Shown one piece after another: positions 1 to 10,031 of a DNA stretch of 64,000 nucleotides. Within the stretch, counting starts at the first letter, position 1. The number at the start of each line of letters is the position of its first letter. The position numbers and the translations under genes are program-made. Origin of the DNA: Burkholderiaceae bacterium (GTDB taxonomy: Bacteria > Pseudomonadota > Gammaproteobacteria > Burkholderiales > Burkholderiaceae); the NCBI GenBank assembly GCA_947462685.1, contig CANHPL010000003.1:62001-126000 (forward strand). Direction: 5' to 3'. The notes under the pieces were generated by a model. It did not search any database. It had not been told where the DNA came from and saw only the letters and a program-made list of their open reading frames with translations.

Positions 1-1
1 T

Positions 2-400
2 ATAAAAATTGCTGGACTAATTCGGAATGGGTTAGTTTTTTTAAGTATTATCACCATTATTTATACAGGATTAACTTTATTGGGAATAGCCCGTCAAGAT
101 AACAATACTCGTCCTGCGCAACTGTATCATCTGGAGGATATACAGAAATCATATACTCTTTTTGGGCAAAAAGAATTTGAATTATCTTCAGTCAAAGTGA
201 CTGGAATCATGTTGGGTAATAAACCTTCTAATAGTTTTGCCACCCTTGAAGTGCTGGGAAAAAGTACTGGGGCAATTGCAGTCGGGGAAGCCTTTGATAA
301 TGGCTATTTTTTAAAAGGCATTAAAGAGAACCAAGTTGAGATTGTTTATCAAGGGAACTCTTATACGATTACAAAGACAGATAAGCTCTTAAAAAAATAA
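2..400 (+). CDS. Type II secretion GspC-like protein (partial; open at left window edge)
   Basis: Frame stays open upstream of the TTG at 80 to the window edge (IKIAGLIRNGLVFLSIITIIYTGLTLLG, a TM helix), followed by a GspC/PulC-like periplasmic domain; next to a prepilin peptidase. Confidence 0.5.
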   Translation: MKIAGLIRNGLVFLSIITIIYTGLTLLGIARQDNNTRPAQLYHLEDIQKSYTLFGQKEFELSSVKVTGIMLGNKPSNSFATLEVLGKSTGAIAVGEAFDNGYFLKGIKENQVEIVYQGNSYTITKTDKLLKK

Positions 401-855
401 TGAATCTTTTTTTAATCGGCTTCATTATTTTATTTTGTCTTGCTTCATGGATTGATTTTAAAAGCTTTATCCTTCCAAACTGGATTACGCTACCTTTGAT
501 GGTAATTGGTGTCGTCTTTAATTCGATGGATGTCCAAAACTTTTGTTCTTGGCAAGACTCTGCCTTAGGTTTAGTTATTGGTTATGGATTTATTAGATTA
601 GTAGACTTTATTTATCTTCAATTAAGGCACCAACATGGCATTGGTCAGGGAGATGCCAAATTACTAGGCGCAATTGGGGCTATCCTTGGTTATCAAATGG
701 TATTTCCAGTTTTGTTAATTGCTTCTATTTTGGGATTGATCTACGGTTTAATCATGAACCGGAAAGCGATTGAAAAAATGCGTCAAGCCATTCCTTTTGG
801 TCCTTTTCTAAGCTTCGTTACTTGCTCAATCATAGCTTCCAAAATTTCATTCTAA
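400..855 (+). CDS. A24-family prepilin peptidase, short form (no N-terminal methylase domain)
   Basis: Motifs IDFKSFILPN and GQGDAKLLGAIGA (GxGD) with multiple TM segments; 151 aa; stop/start overlap with the upstream gene. Confidence 0.85.
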   Translation: MNLFLIGFIILFCLASWIDFKSFILPNWITLPLMVIGVVFNSMDVQNFCSWQDSALGLVIGYGFIRLVDFIYLQLRHQHGIGQGDAKLLGAIGAILGYQMVFPVLLIASILGLIYGLIMNRKAIEKMRQAIPFGPFLSFVTCSIIASKISF

Positions 856-911
856 AGTGAGGCAGTAAATTCTCTGGAGTTTAAAAGATGTCGGCCTATG
901 CCGTTAATCGG

Positions 912-3068
912 TCAAGGATCTAACCGACTTATGAGACGGTTTAGGGAGCTTAATCTCTCGGACATGGTCGCCGCAATGGTGCGATGGAATGAAATCGCTA
1001 GGTGAGGAAACTCCTTTTCCATCTCTGCCACACGATTTTTTGATAATACAAAAATGCAAGAGTCTTCTTCTGCCCGCACAGAGGCCATTCGCTTTAAATT
1101 TCCATATAAAACAGTTTCACCAAAAATGGATCCTGGACTCATTGATCTCACACGGATTAAATGATTGACATCATCCACTGTATGGATAAAAACATCAAAC
1201 TTACCACTTTTAATGATATAAAGTTCGGCCCCTTCATCGCCTTGATTAATCAGGAACTCACCTTTTGTACATTTTTTTTCCGTAAAAAAGGATTTAAATT
1301 GATCGATAGACTCTTGATTAGAATTATCTTTAATAATGTTTTCCCATATGAACTCTTGTGAACTCATATTGGGTGATTGATAATTTTCAATTAATAGCTC
1401 TTCTGCCGCTTCGATACATAAATCTCGATCATAAAAAAAGCTTAAGTGAAGGTGTGTTGTTGTTTGTGGTTTTATATATTCCCTAAGGGTCGGACTTAAC
1501 CGAGATATGAGTAAATTACAGGATGTTTCTTCACAAAATTGGGCGATTTTATTAATCACTGAAAATGCAGAAGAGTCAATTGCTTTTACTTTTGACATAT
1601 CTAGAATAAAAATCTTGCTTCCAGTCTTGCTAAGGAATCGGATTCGCTCATAAATGGGATAAATGGACCCAAAAAATAAAAAGCCTTCAATTTTAAGGTA
1701 CTTGATTTTGTCACCATGTTGATTGAGTATTTGAATTGCAGAAGACGATCGATCCACATTGCTTCTAAAGTCAATATTATTCAACTCCAAAGTAATACTC
1801 TCTACTTGGCTATAGCTCCAAACAAAAAAGACTAGGCAGAGCATAATTCCGATGCCGACCCCAGGCAAATACCCAATGGTTGACATGACTAAGGTGATGG
1901 AAAGAATGATCAGATAGTCTGATTTAGAGAACCTTTTATATCCCTTGATAAGCCACTCATCGAGAAGGCTTACCCCCATACAGAGTAAAAGTGCACCTAA
2001 AATTGGCTTGGGGACATACTCCAAGGCTCCTGGCCCAAGGACCAAAAAGATCAAAATAAAACCATAAGTAATAAATCCTACCCACTGGCTGAGAACTTTC
2101 ATTTGTTGCCCTAAAAGGGATGCTGAAAGTGCTGGGAAACTAACGCTGCCACCTAAAGTGCCGCCAACGATATTTGCAAGCCCCGCCACTTTTAATTCTT
2201 TATTGAAATCAAATTCAGAGTTTGTCGCCACTTCTAATCCTGAAAGATTGAGTAAAAAAGCAACAATACTTACTATGGTAATTGCTATAAAAGTAAGCGT
2301 ATTATCAAGAATAAAAAGCCAAGCATCCTTAGGTATATTGAACCAAAAATAGATCGAGCTCTCTCCTCCTGAGTTTCCTTTTGGCGTGAGTAACCAACCA
2401 TCATTTTGAAGCTGCGAAATAGGCATTTGTTGCCAAATAAAATATAGATTAAGCAAGAGAGAGCTGATAATTAAGATCAATGGAAAAACTAATTTACTCT
2501 TAAATAATGGTGGAATTTTCAAGAGCAGTATGGCGATGACAACGCCAGTTAAAAGAAGTGGCGCAGCTCCATATTGAAAATTATCAAAAATTTGAGGGAT
2601 ATGAAGTAATGAAATTTTCTGGTTAGTTAAAACAGAAAGCGCTGATAAAGTAATTAAAAGGCCTGATCCTGCAAGAAAGCCTCCAATGACCGGGTAGGGA
2701 ATGAAGCGAACAACTCTGCCTAATTTCCAATGGCCTAATATATAAAAAATGGTGCCCGTAAAGATACTAGAGATTGCAACTGCAGCAAGAATTATTCCAA
2801 TAATGAGCTCTGGAGAGGGATTTTTTGCCAAGGCGGTGACGGCAAATACACTAATTAGTACTGCTGGGCCATCTTGTGGCTGTGAGATGATGTTTTTAAA
2901 ATCACTAAACTTGGTAATAATAAATCCACTGACTGCAGCCCCAATCATTAGGGAAATCAGTAGATGGCCTTGATCATTTAGACTACTCGGCATAATTAAA
3001 ATTGCCAGCGCAGCAATACCAAAAACCGTCCTTAAACCTCCGATGAATCCGGCAATGATCAGCCCCAT
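912..3068 (-). CDS. SulP family anion transporter with C-terminal STAS and cyclic-nucleotide-binding domains
   Basis: N-terminal SulP TM core, STAS (ILDMSKVKAIDSSAFSVINKI), then CNB-like fold (GEFLINQGDEGAELYIIKSGKFDVF...GSIFGETVLY). Confidence 0.88.
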   Translation of the reverse strand: MGLIIAGFIGGLRTVFGIAALAILIMPSSLNDQGHLLISLMIGAAVSGFIITKFSDFKNIISQPQDGPAVLISVFAVTALAKNPSPELIIGIILAAVAISSIFTGTIFYILGHWKLGRVVRFIPYPVIGGFLAGSGLLITLSALSVLTNQKISLLHIPQIFDNFQYGAAPLLLTGVVIAILLLKIPPLFKSKLVFPLILIISSLLLNLYFIWQQMPISQLQNDGWLLTPKGNSGGESSIYFWFNIPKDAWLFILDNTLTFIAITIVSIVAFLLNLSGLEVATNSEFDFNKELKVAGLANIVGGTLGGSVSFPALSASLLGQQMKVLSQWVGFITYGFILIFLVLGPGALEYVPKPILGALLLCMGVSLLDEWLIKGYKRFSKSDYLIILSITLVMSTIGYLPGVGIGIMLCLVFFVWSYSQVESITLELNNIDFRSNVDRSSSAIQILNQHGDKIKYLKIEGFLFFGSIYPIYERIRFLSKTGSKIFILDMSKVKAIDSSAFSVINKIAQFCEETSCNLLISRLSPTLREYIKPQTTTHLHLSFFYDRDLCIEAAEELLIENYQSPNMSSQEFIWENIIKDNSNQESIDQFKSFFTEKKCTKGEFLINQGDEGAELYIIKSGKFDVFIHTVDDVNHLIRVRSMSPGSIFGETVLYGNLKRMASVRAEEDSCIFVLSKNRVAEMEKEFPHLAISFHRTIAATMSERLSSLNRLISRLDP

Positions 3069-3488
3069 ATTGTCCTTTTAAATATTTTGAATAATTCTAT
3101 AATTTTTGAGTAATCCAAGGAGATGTGTTCATTAAGAATTATTACATTGTTTAAACAATATGCGCTGAGTTCATTTTTCATGGGTGTTACACACTCAACA
3201 CTAACTAGTTACTTTCTGGACAGACCAAGATTGTGGAATTAAATCAATCGATTGACCTGACACCTAAAGTAAAAATTATGGATATTTTTTAACTTTTATT
3301 GATTTACTTTAGTGTATCTCACAAAAGCTCAACATAATTATTTGATTACATTAGCCCACATCAGAGTTTATACTTGGACAGTGATGAACCCTGTACAAAA
3401 TCATCTATTTATTAAAACTATATTTTGAAGTCATTCTGATCAACTCTGCAATAATGAAATTTACGAATTCTTTCTAGTTCAATTAAAG

Positions 3489-4601
3489 ATGGTTCCCTTT
3501 CTTCCTCGCAAGAATCATTTATTTTCAATCATTGTGATTTCAGTTATGTTATCTGGAATCTTTTGGTTATTTGGTTTTTCACTTGCTTACGAAAAATCGG
3601 TATTCCTTCGCGATCGTTCATTTCTTTATCAATTATTTTGGTTTCCATTTCATGTTCTTTTAGCTTACTTCTCAATCATCGTTTACAAACGATTAGCCGC
3701 AGGTACGCACTATAAAGAAATTAGTATCAAATCAATCATCACAGATCTTCATAATAATTATCGTGCAGTCATTATTTCTTTAATTCTCATTACACCATTC
3801 ATGATAGAAGATATTATTGAGGGCGCGGTGAAAGCGCAAGAAAATTTTGATCAACTTGGATATGCTTCTTGGGTCATGATAGGTCCAATATGGATGATTG
3901 AATGGGTGATGCTTGCAGTTATTTGGTCTCGGGTTCTCGCAACCATCAGGTTGACGGTTAAAACCTACTCTCCTGAATATGTTGACCAACATTTGGATGA
4001 TCTACTCATACTTAGTCCAAATACAGCCCACCTACAAGCGGGTGTTGAAAATGCTCTCATCAATTTCTTTTATGCAATCTCAACGCTTGCATATATCGAA
4101 CTCACCGGGGGTGAAACTTCAGATTTCCAAACATGTTTGATTTCTGGAGTACTGGTTTTGTTTAGTTTTCTTGCCAGCTTTTTCTTTCTTCGTATGCGCA
4201 TCAATGATGCCCTAGAACGAATCACTTTAAAGCATGCCAAACATTTAGATCAGTATTATAAAAATCCTAATCATAGCTTTACTCAAGAGTCCTTTAAAGA
4301 CCTAAAATTAAATCCACTATTAATTGATGACTTCGTTTTATTTAAACCGACTAAATTTTCGAATCGTGCAATTGAGCGAATTAGTATTGTGCGTGCAAGT
4401 GTATTAATTGAATCTATTCAAGAAACTGGTTATGCAGAACATATCAGTGTCAAAAAAGGCTTAGAAGCAATGAAGTATGGGCAATATGAACAAAAATTGT
4501 CCTCTCTTGGAATTATGGAATTACAAGGTGTATTAATTCGTTTAGGATCACCGATTATTATGCTGTTAGCTAAATCAGGGGTTTTATCGTCTTTGCATTA
4601 A
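3489..4601 (+). CDS. Uncharacterised multi-spanning membrane protein
   Basis: 370 aa ORF with several hydrophobic segments and a charged C-terminal domain; family not recognised. Confidence 0.8.
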   Translation: MVPFLPRKNHLFSIIVISVMLSGIFWLFGFSLAYEKSVFLRDRSFLYQLFWFPFHVLLAYFSIIVYKRLAAGTHYKEISIKSIITDLHNNYRAVIISLILITPFMIEDIIEGAVKAQENFDQLGYASWVMIGPIWMIEWVMLAVIWSRVLATIRLTVKTYSPEYVDQHLDDLLILSPNTAHLQAGVENALINFFYAISTLAYIELTGGETSDFQTCLISGVLVLFSFLASFFFLRMRINDALERITLKHAKHLDQYYKNPNHSFTQESFKDLKLNPLLIDDFVLFKPTKFSNRAIERISIVRASVLIESIQETGYAEHISVKKGLEAMKYGQYEQKLSSLGIMELQGVLIRLGSPIIMLLAKSGVLSSLH

Positions 4602-4624
4602 ATACCTCTTCAAAGAATATAACT

Positions 4625-5647
4625 CTAAATAAAATCTTTTACCCTCATTAAATGATTGGGGTTGGTTTGTAATTGACCATCTTCGATCATTTGATTCATT
4701 TTAGTGACTGCTTTGTTATATGGTGTGGGGATACCGACTAATTCACCTTTTTTCACAACCAAACCATTGAGATATCCCACTTCTGTTTTTCTACTTTTCG
4801 CATGGTCTTGAACAACTGCATTTCTAGAATTCTTACCTAAATGTAACAGCAGGGTATGGAGTAACTTATTGATGACATCGGCACTTGTGCCTAAAAAATC
4901 CTCTTGAGTTAACCCAAATATTGGCTCAATTTCAATACCTAAGGCTTTACCCACGTCATATGTCTCTTTACCAACTTCAAAAGCTAATTCAAAAAAGCCT
5001 GGCAACTGCCCTGCCTCAAAAGATTTAATCCCTAACATCCCAATCGGCCCCTGTGTCATCGTATTAGAGATTAACTTGGACCATTTAGCACCCCAAATAT
5101 TCGATGTCATTCTTGCTGTTGCAGTGTTTTGAAATAAATCTTCCAAAGCTTGAAGTCTTGGCGTTTTAAGGCCATGTAGCTCACCCGGACTAAACCAAGT
5201 TGTCGTTCGGGTGGTGTTTCTCACCACATAACCAGGCTCAACTAACTCTCCGGATAATTCAATCACACATCCTATCGTATTGGGATAACCCATAATTGGC
5301 GCGATGATTTCTTCATTCATACTATTTTGTAAACCTACAATCACTCCGCTCGGCTTTAAATAGGGTTTGATAAAGTGTAGCAGCCAAGCACTGTCGTAAG
5401 ATTTTGCTGCGAGCAATACCAAATCAAATTGTGGCTGCAAGGAATAAATTTCATGCAAATGGAAGGCTTTTACAGGTATTTTTAAGTCAAGGTCTGTCAT
5501 TTTTATATGTAGGCCTTGTTTTTTCATCGTCTCTACATGTGCCGGCCAATGATCAATCAAAGTCACATCTAATCCTGCATCGGTTAAATCAGCGCCGACA
5601 CTACTACCAATTGCTCCGCAACCTAGTATCGCAATCTTTTGAAACAT
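4625..5647 (-). CDS. 2-dehydropantoate 2-reductase (ApbA/PanE) family protein
   Basis: MFQKIAILGCGAIGSSVGADL Rossmann start; start moved from 5848 to the ATG at 5647 where homology-like sequence begins. Confidence 0.82.
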   Translation of the reverse strand: MFQKIAILGCGAIGSSVGADLTDAGLDVTLIDHWPAHVETMKKQGLHIKMTDLDLKIPVKAFHLHEIYSLQPQFDLVLLAAKSYDSAWLLHFIKPYLKPSGVIVGLQNSMNEEIIAPIMGYPNTIGCVIELSGELVEPGYVVRNTTRTTTWFSPGELHGLKTPRLQALEDLFQNTATARMTSNIWGAKWSKLISNTMTQGPIGMLGIKSFEAGQLPGFFELAFEVGKETYDVGKALGIEIEPIFGLTQEDFLGTSADVINKLLHTLLLHLGKNSRNAVVQDHAKSRKTEVGYLNGLVVKKGELVGIPTPYNKAVTKMNQMIEDGQLQTNPNHLMRVKDFI

Positions 5648-5760
5648 CCTATCGCCTCCACAAACACTGATTGTTTTATATATTGATTTAAATGAGTTAT
5701 ATACTAACAGTACATAAAAAAATCTGTTAGATGATTTTTGATAAAAATTGGAGGCATGCG

Positions 5761-6768
5761 GTGAGGCACTTTTCTCAACACAATTCGTTATTTCGTTCTT
5801 TTGTTTTAGCCATATGCGCTTTTCTATTTTGTTCAAACCTGTTTGCACAAAATAAAGATACTAATTCATCAAGCTCTTACCCTAACCGAACTGTCAAAAT
5901 CGTCGCCCCAGGTGCAGGCTCTGGTACAGATATTACTGCACGTATTTTGGCTAAATACTTGAATACTGCCTGGAAGCAATCGGTCATTATCGAAAATAGG
6001 CCTGGAGCAGGTGGCTCTATAGGTATTAATGCTGTTATTAACTCCCCGCCAGATGGTTATACTTTGTTGGCTAATTCTGCAACCTACGCCATTAACCCCG
6101 CTGTCTATAAAAAACTTCCATTTGATGCGGTAAAAAGTTTAGCCAATGTCAGTATGCTAACAACGACTCCATATGTTCTCATTACGAATGCCAATAGTCC
6201 TTATAAAATCTTAGGTGACCTCATTCAAGCCTCCAAAAAACCCAACAGTAATCTTACTTTTGGTTCCGCAGGCATTGGTAGCTCAACACATCTTGCTGCC
6301 GAGTTTCTCCATCAAGCGGCCGGCATAAAAAATACCCATATACCTTATAAAAGCTCGCCAGAAGTGATTCAAGATGTACTGGCTGGAAGAGTTGATTATT
6401 TTATGGCGCCATTTGACACGGCTCTTACCTATTTAAATACGGGTAAACTTCGGTCCTTAGGTATTACTTCAAAAGAAAAACTTAGTTATTTTCCTCAGTA
6501 TTCCACCATCGCGGAGCAGGGTTACCCTGGTTTTGATGTTGATTTTTGGGTAGGAATTTGGGCTCCTATTGATGTCCCCCAAGACATCTTAAAAAAGATT
6601 AATCATGATATTAATAAAGCCATGCAAGATCCAGAGATTAAGGCTACATTTGATAAAGCAGGTATACAAGTCCGTGAAATGGACCAACAACAATTTCATC
6701 AATTTGTTACAAATGAAATGAATAAATATGCAAAAATTGTAAAACTAGCTGGTATTGCTCAGAATTAG
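5761..6768 (+). CDS. Bug/TctC-family tripartite tricarboxylate transporter substrate-binding protein
   Basis: Signal peptide ending FCSNLFAQN; YPNRTVKIVAPGAGSGTDITAR, PPDGYTLL; GGAGG at 5750-5754 supports a GTG start at 5761 rather than ATG 5731. Confidence 0.9.
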   Translation: MRHFSQHNSLFRSFVLAICAFLFCSNLFAQNKDTNSSSSYPNRTVKIVAPGAGSGTDITARILAKYLNTAWKQSVIIENRPGAGGSIGINAVINSPPDGYTLLANSATYAINPAVYKKLPFDAVKSLANVSMLTTTPYVLITNANSPYKILGDLIQASKKPNSNLTFGSAGIGSSTHLAAEFLHQAAGIKNTHIPYKSSPEVIQDVLAGRVDYFMAPFDTALTYLNTGKLRSLGITSKEKLSYFPQYSTIAEQGYPGFDVDFWVGIWAPIDVPQDILKKINHDINKAMQDPEIKATFDKAGIQVREMDQQQFHQFVTNEMNKYAKIVKLAGIAQN

Positions 6769-6826
6769 TCTGCATTGGCTATCAAGAGTCGTTGCATCAG
6801 TATTTGAACTGAATAATCTTAATTGT

Positions 6827-7825
6827 TTATTCTAATTTAGCACCAGATTCTTTTACTGCCTCCATAAGTCCTGGGGCTTCAGCTTTTAATTGGCTCATAA
6901 ATTGTTCAGGGCTTTTAGAAATGGTTAAATCCATTCCTTGTGAAGCTAATCGATCTTTTGTGGCGACGCCGTTCATCCCTTTTTGTGCTGCTTGAAAAAC
7001 TTTTTGAATAATAGCGTTTGGAGTACCTGCAGGTGCGTACAGTCCATACGAGAAAGTTGAGTTATATCCCGCTAGCCCTGCCTCTTCAGCACCTAAAATA
7101 CCTGGTATAGCTGGTGATGCTTTAGCGGAGGTCAATGCAATCGCTTTAAGGGATCCATTCTTAATAAATCCCATGACTGTTGGTGGTGTAGCAAACATCA
7201 ACTGAGTATCACCCGCAATGGTTGATACTGCTGCAGGACCACCCCCTTTAAATTGAATTGTCGAAAATTTAACTTGTGCAATGTTACTAAAGAGCGCAGA
7301 TGCTATATGGGGGGTCGAGCCGTTACCTGAGGATGCATTAAAGATTTTGTCTGGATTGGCTTTAGCAAACTGTATCAGTTCTTTTAGATTTTTATAGGGT
7401 GTTTGAGGATTTGTACAAATAATCATTGCGCCTGTAGCTAGATTACTAATTGGAATAAAGTCTTTCTCGACATCTAAAGCCATCTTTGGGTATAAGGCAC
7501 GAATTTGTGCATGAGGTCCTGACATCGAAATCGTATAACCATCCGGCGTTGATTTAGCAGTTAAGTCCGCCGCAATTGCACCTCCTGCGCCCGGTTTATT
7601 TTCAACCACAACAGAAACACCCAACTCTTTACTTAACTGATCTGCAGTAACGCGTGCCACAAAATCTGCGGCCCCACCTGGTGGATAACCAACGACTAAA
7701 CGAATAGGACGGTCTGGGAAATTATTTTGTGCAAAGCTAGTGGCTATCCCCAAAAAGCCTAAGCAAACATACACTAAGCATGTCAATCGATTGCGCGAAA
7801 ATTGTCGAAACAACAGATTCATCAA
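6827..7825 (-). CDS. Bug/TctC-family substrate-binding protein
   Basis: Signal peptide; FPDRPIRLVVGYPPGGAADFVAR, TPDGYT; 4-nt overlap with upstream CoA-transferase. Confidence 0.92.
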   Translation of the reverse strand: MMNLLFRQFSRNRLTCLVYVCLGFLGIATSFAQNNFPDRPIRLVVGYPPGGAADFVARVTADQLSKELGVSVVVENKPGAGGAIAADLTAKSTPDGYTISMSGPHAQIRALYPKMALDVEKDFIPISNLATGAMIICTNPQTPYKNLKELIQFAKANPDKIFNASSGNGSTPHIASALFSNIAQVKFSTIQFKGGGPAAVSTIAGDTQLMFATPPTVMGFIKNGSLKAIALTSAKASPAIPGILGAEEAGLAGYNSTFSYGLYAPAGTPNAIIQKVFQAAQKGMNGVATKDRLASQGMDLTISKSPEQFMSQLKAEAPGLMEAVKESGAKLE

Positions 7826-9003
7826 ATACTGCCCTCCTGTTTTAAAGTAGTCATTTTTTCAGTAGTAAAACCTAGTTCTACTAATACTTCTTCAGTATGT
7901 TCGCCTTTCATTGGCGTACTTCTCTTTAAAGAAGCGGGGGTCCTTGATAAACCAACGCTTTGGTTTAATAAAGTAAGCTCACCTAAAGTCGGATGTGTGA
8001 CTTTAGCCGTTGCTTCGAGGTGCTTAACTTGTGGATCTGCAAATACTTGATCCATGCTATAGATTGGACCACAAGGTACTCCATGAATTAACAAATGATC
8101 AACCCACTCTGCTGTTGTGCGGGTTAAAAGCGTGCGACTAATTTCAGCATTTAGGCGGGCTCGGCCTTCAGATCGTCCTTTTGCAAGCTTAAATTCCTCA
8201 TCATTAAGTAAATCATCACGGCCTAGTGCCGCAGCAAATTTTTCCCAAACGCCCATACCCGTAGCTGCGACATTCATATAACCATCTGCTGTTGGGTATG
8301 CTGATGTCGGCATAAATGTCGGATGATCATTGCCCACTTGTTTTGCTACTTCACCTTTCATGGTGTAGCGCGCCGCTTGAAAATCTAATAGCGTAAGTCC
8401 TGCTTGTAAGAGATTCGACTGAACCCACTGGCCTTCACCACTCTGATCACGCTCAACGAGAGCCGTTAATATGCCCATCGCAGCTAACAAACCCGCTGCT
8501 ACATCAGTAACGGCTCCACCTACACGCATCGGTCCGTCTCCTGGCGCGCCAGTTACTGACATTAGCCCTGACATGCCTTGGGTGATTTGATCAAATCCAG
8601 GACGATTCACGTAAGGTCCATCTTGACCAAATCCAGAGATACTTGCATAAATTATCCGTGGATTGATTTTTTTCATGGATTCATAATCAATCCCTAACCG
8701 AAACTTCACGTCAGGGCGATAATTTTCTACAATCACATCAGCTGTTTTGACTAGCTTTTTAAATACTTCAAGACCATTTTCTGACTTGAGATTTAAGGTC
8801 ATCGATCTTTTATTACGATGTAAATTTTGAAAATCTGGGCCTTCCCTTGGTCCTGCGTAAGACTCTTCACTGACGTTTTCAATTTTGATTACATCTGCAC
8901 CAAAATCTGCCAAATGCCGAACACATACAGGACCTGCACGAACCCTAGTTAGATCTAAGACTCTTAAATGCGATAAGGCCTTTGAAGCCTCAATTTTTGC
9001 CAT
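7822..9003 (-). CDS. CaiB/BaiF family CoA-transferase
   Basis: LRVLDLTRVRAGPVCVRHLADFGADVIKIE, IVENYRPDVKFRLGIDYE, YASISGFGQDGPY. Confidence 0.93.
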   Translation of the reverse strand: MAKIEASKALSHLRVLDLTRVRAGPVCVRHLADFGADVIKIENVSEESYAGPREGPDFQNLHRNKRSMTLNLKSENGLEVFKKLVKTADVIVENYRPDVKFRLGIDYESMKKINPRIIYASISGFGQDGPYVNRPGFDQITQGMSGLMSVTGAPGDGPMRVGGAVTDVAAGLLAAMGILTALVERDQSGEGQWVQSNLLQAGLTLLDFQAARYTMKGEVAKQVGNDHPTFMPTSAYPTADGYMNVAATGMGVWEKFAAALGRDDLLNDEEFKLAKGRSEGRARLNAEISRTLLTRTTAEWVDHLLIHGVPCGPIYSMDQVFADPQVKHLEATAKVTHPTLGELTLLNQSVGLSRTPASLKRSTPMKGEHTEEVLVELGFTTEKMTTLKQEGSI

Positions 9004-9004
9004 C

Positions 9005-9973
9005 TTAATTTAATTTGCCGATTTTTTTTACGGCATTTACCATGCGTTCGCCATCTTCTTTCGCAAATTTTCTGAACTCTGCCATGTCAAGATATTCATA
9101 AATCATACCTCTTTGTTGCATCGCAGCTTCCATTTCGCCAGAGTTAGCTACCTCACGCACAGCATCACGTAACGTCTTAATAATTGGCTCGGGTGTACCT
9201 TGTGGCACAAAAACTCCATTCCAAATATTAAATTCTGCATCAAAGCCAGACTCTCGGTAAGTAGGTACATTAGGCAATTGTTTAATTCTTCTTGGGCCCG
9301 AAACAGCAATTGCGCGCACTTTTCCTGATTGTATTTGTGGAATAGCTACCGACGGAATGGCGGTGGTAATTTCTACTTGACTACCAAGTAATGCCATCAT
9401 TGACGGGCCACCGCCGCCAAACGGCACTTGGGTCAATTTGATTCCTGCGGCGTGTTCAAACATCACCACGGATAAATGAATCGGCCCAAAATTACCCGAG
9501 GATGAATAATTAATCGTATTGGGTTTTTCTTTTGCTGCTTTAACTACATCAGACAAGTTTTTCCATGGTGAATTTGAGTTGACTAGCATCACCATCGGAT
9601 CATTTGAAATCATCGCAACTGGGACTAACTGATCTACTTCATAGAGTGAAGTTTTACCTTGTACTCGTTCGGCATCAGGAGAAACCATAATGGAAGATAG
9701 TCCGATCAAAATGTTGTACCCGTCAGGCTTTGACTTTGCTACGAACGAATTGCCAATCTGCCCACCAACCCCTGGCTTAAAAGTAACAACTATGGGTTGC
9801 TTCAATGGCTTTTGTATAAGTTCACTGAGAACTCTTGCATTAGCGTCAGATGAGCCTCCTGGGGGGTTAGGCACAATTAAATTAATTGGTCTATTAGGGT
9901 ACGGATCTTCAGCAAAAGAGGGGCTGATGATGAAACCGCTAAATAAAATTGCCAATAACTTGATTAATTTCAT
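9005..9973 (-). CDS. Bug/TctC-family substrate-binding protein
   Basis: Signal peptide; YPNRPINLIVPNPPGGSSDANAR, KPDGYN. Confidence 0.92.
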   Translation of the reverse strand: MKLIKLLAILFSGFIISPSFAEDPYPNRPINLIVPNPPGGSSDANARVLSELIQKPLKQPIVVTFKPGVGGQIGNSFVAKSKPDGYNILIGLSSIMVSPDAERVQGKTSLYEVDQLVPVAMISNDPMVMLVNSNSPWKNLSDVVKAAKEKPNTINYSSSGNFGPIHLSVVMFEHAAGIKLTQVPFGGGGPSMMALLGSQVEITTAIPSVAIPQIQSGKVRAIAVSGPRRIKQLPNVPTYRESGFDAEFNIWNGVFVPQGTPEPIIKTLRDAVREVANSGEMEAAMQQRGMIYEYLDMAEFRKFAKEDGERMVNAVKKIGKLN

Positions 9974-10031
9974 TGATATCTCCTAATTATTTTTGTATGT
10001 TACCAATTCTATAACTATTCTTTAGAACAGG

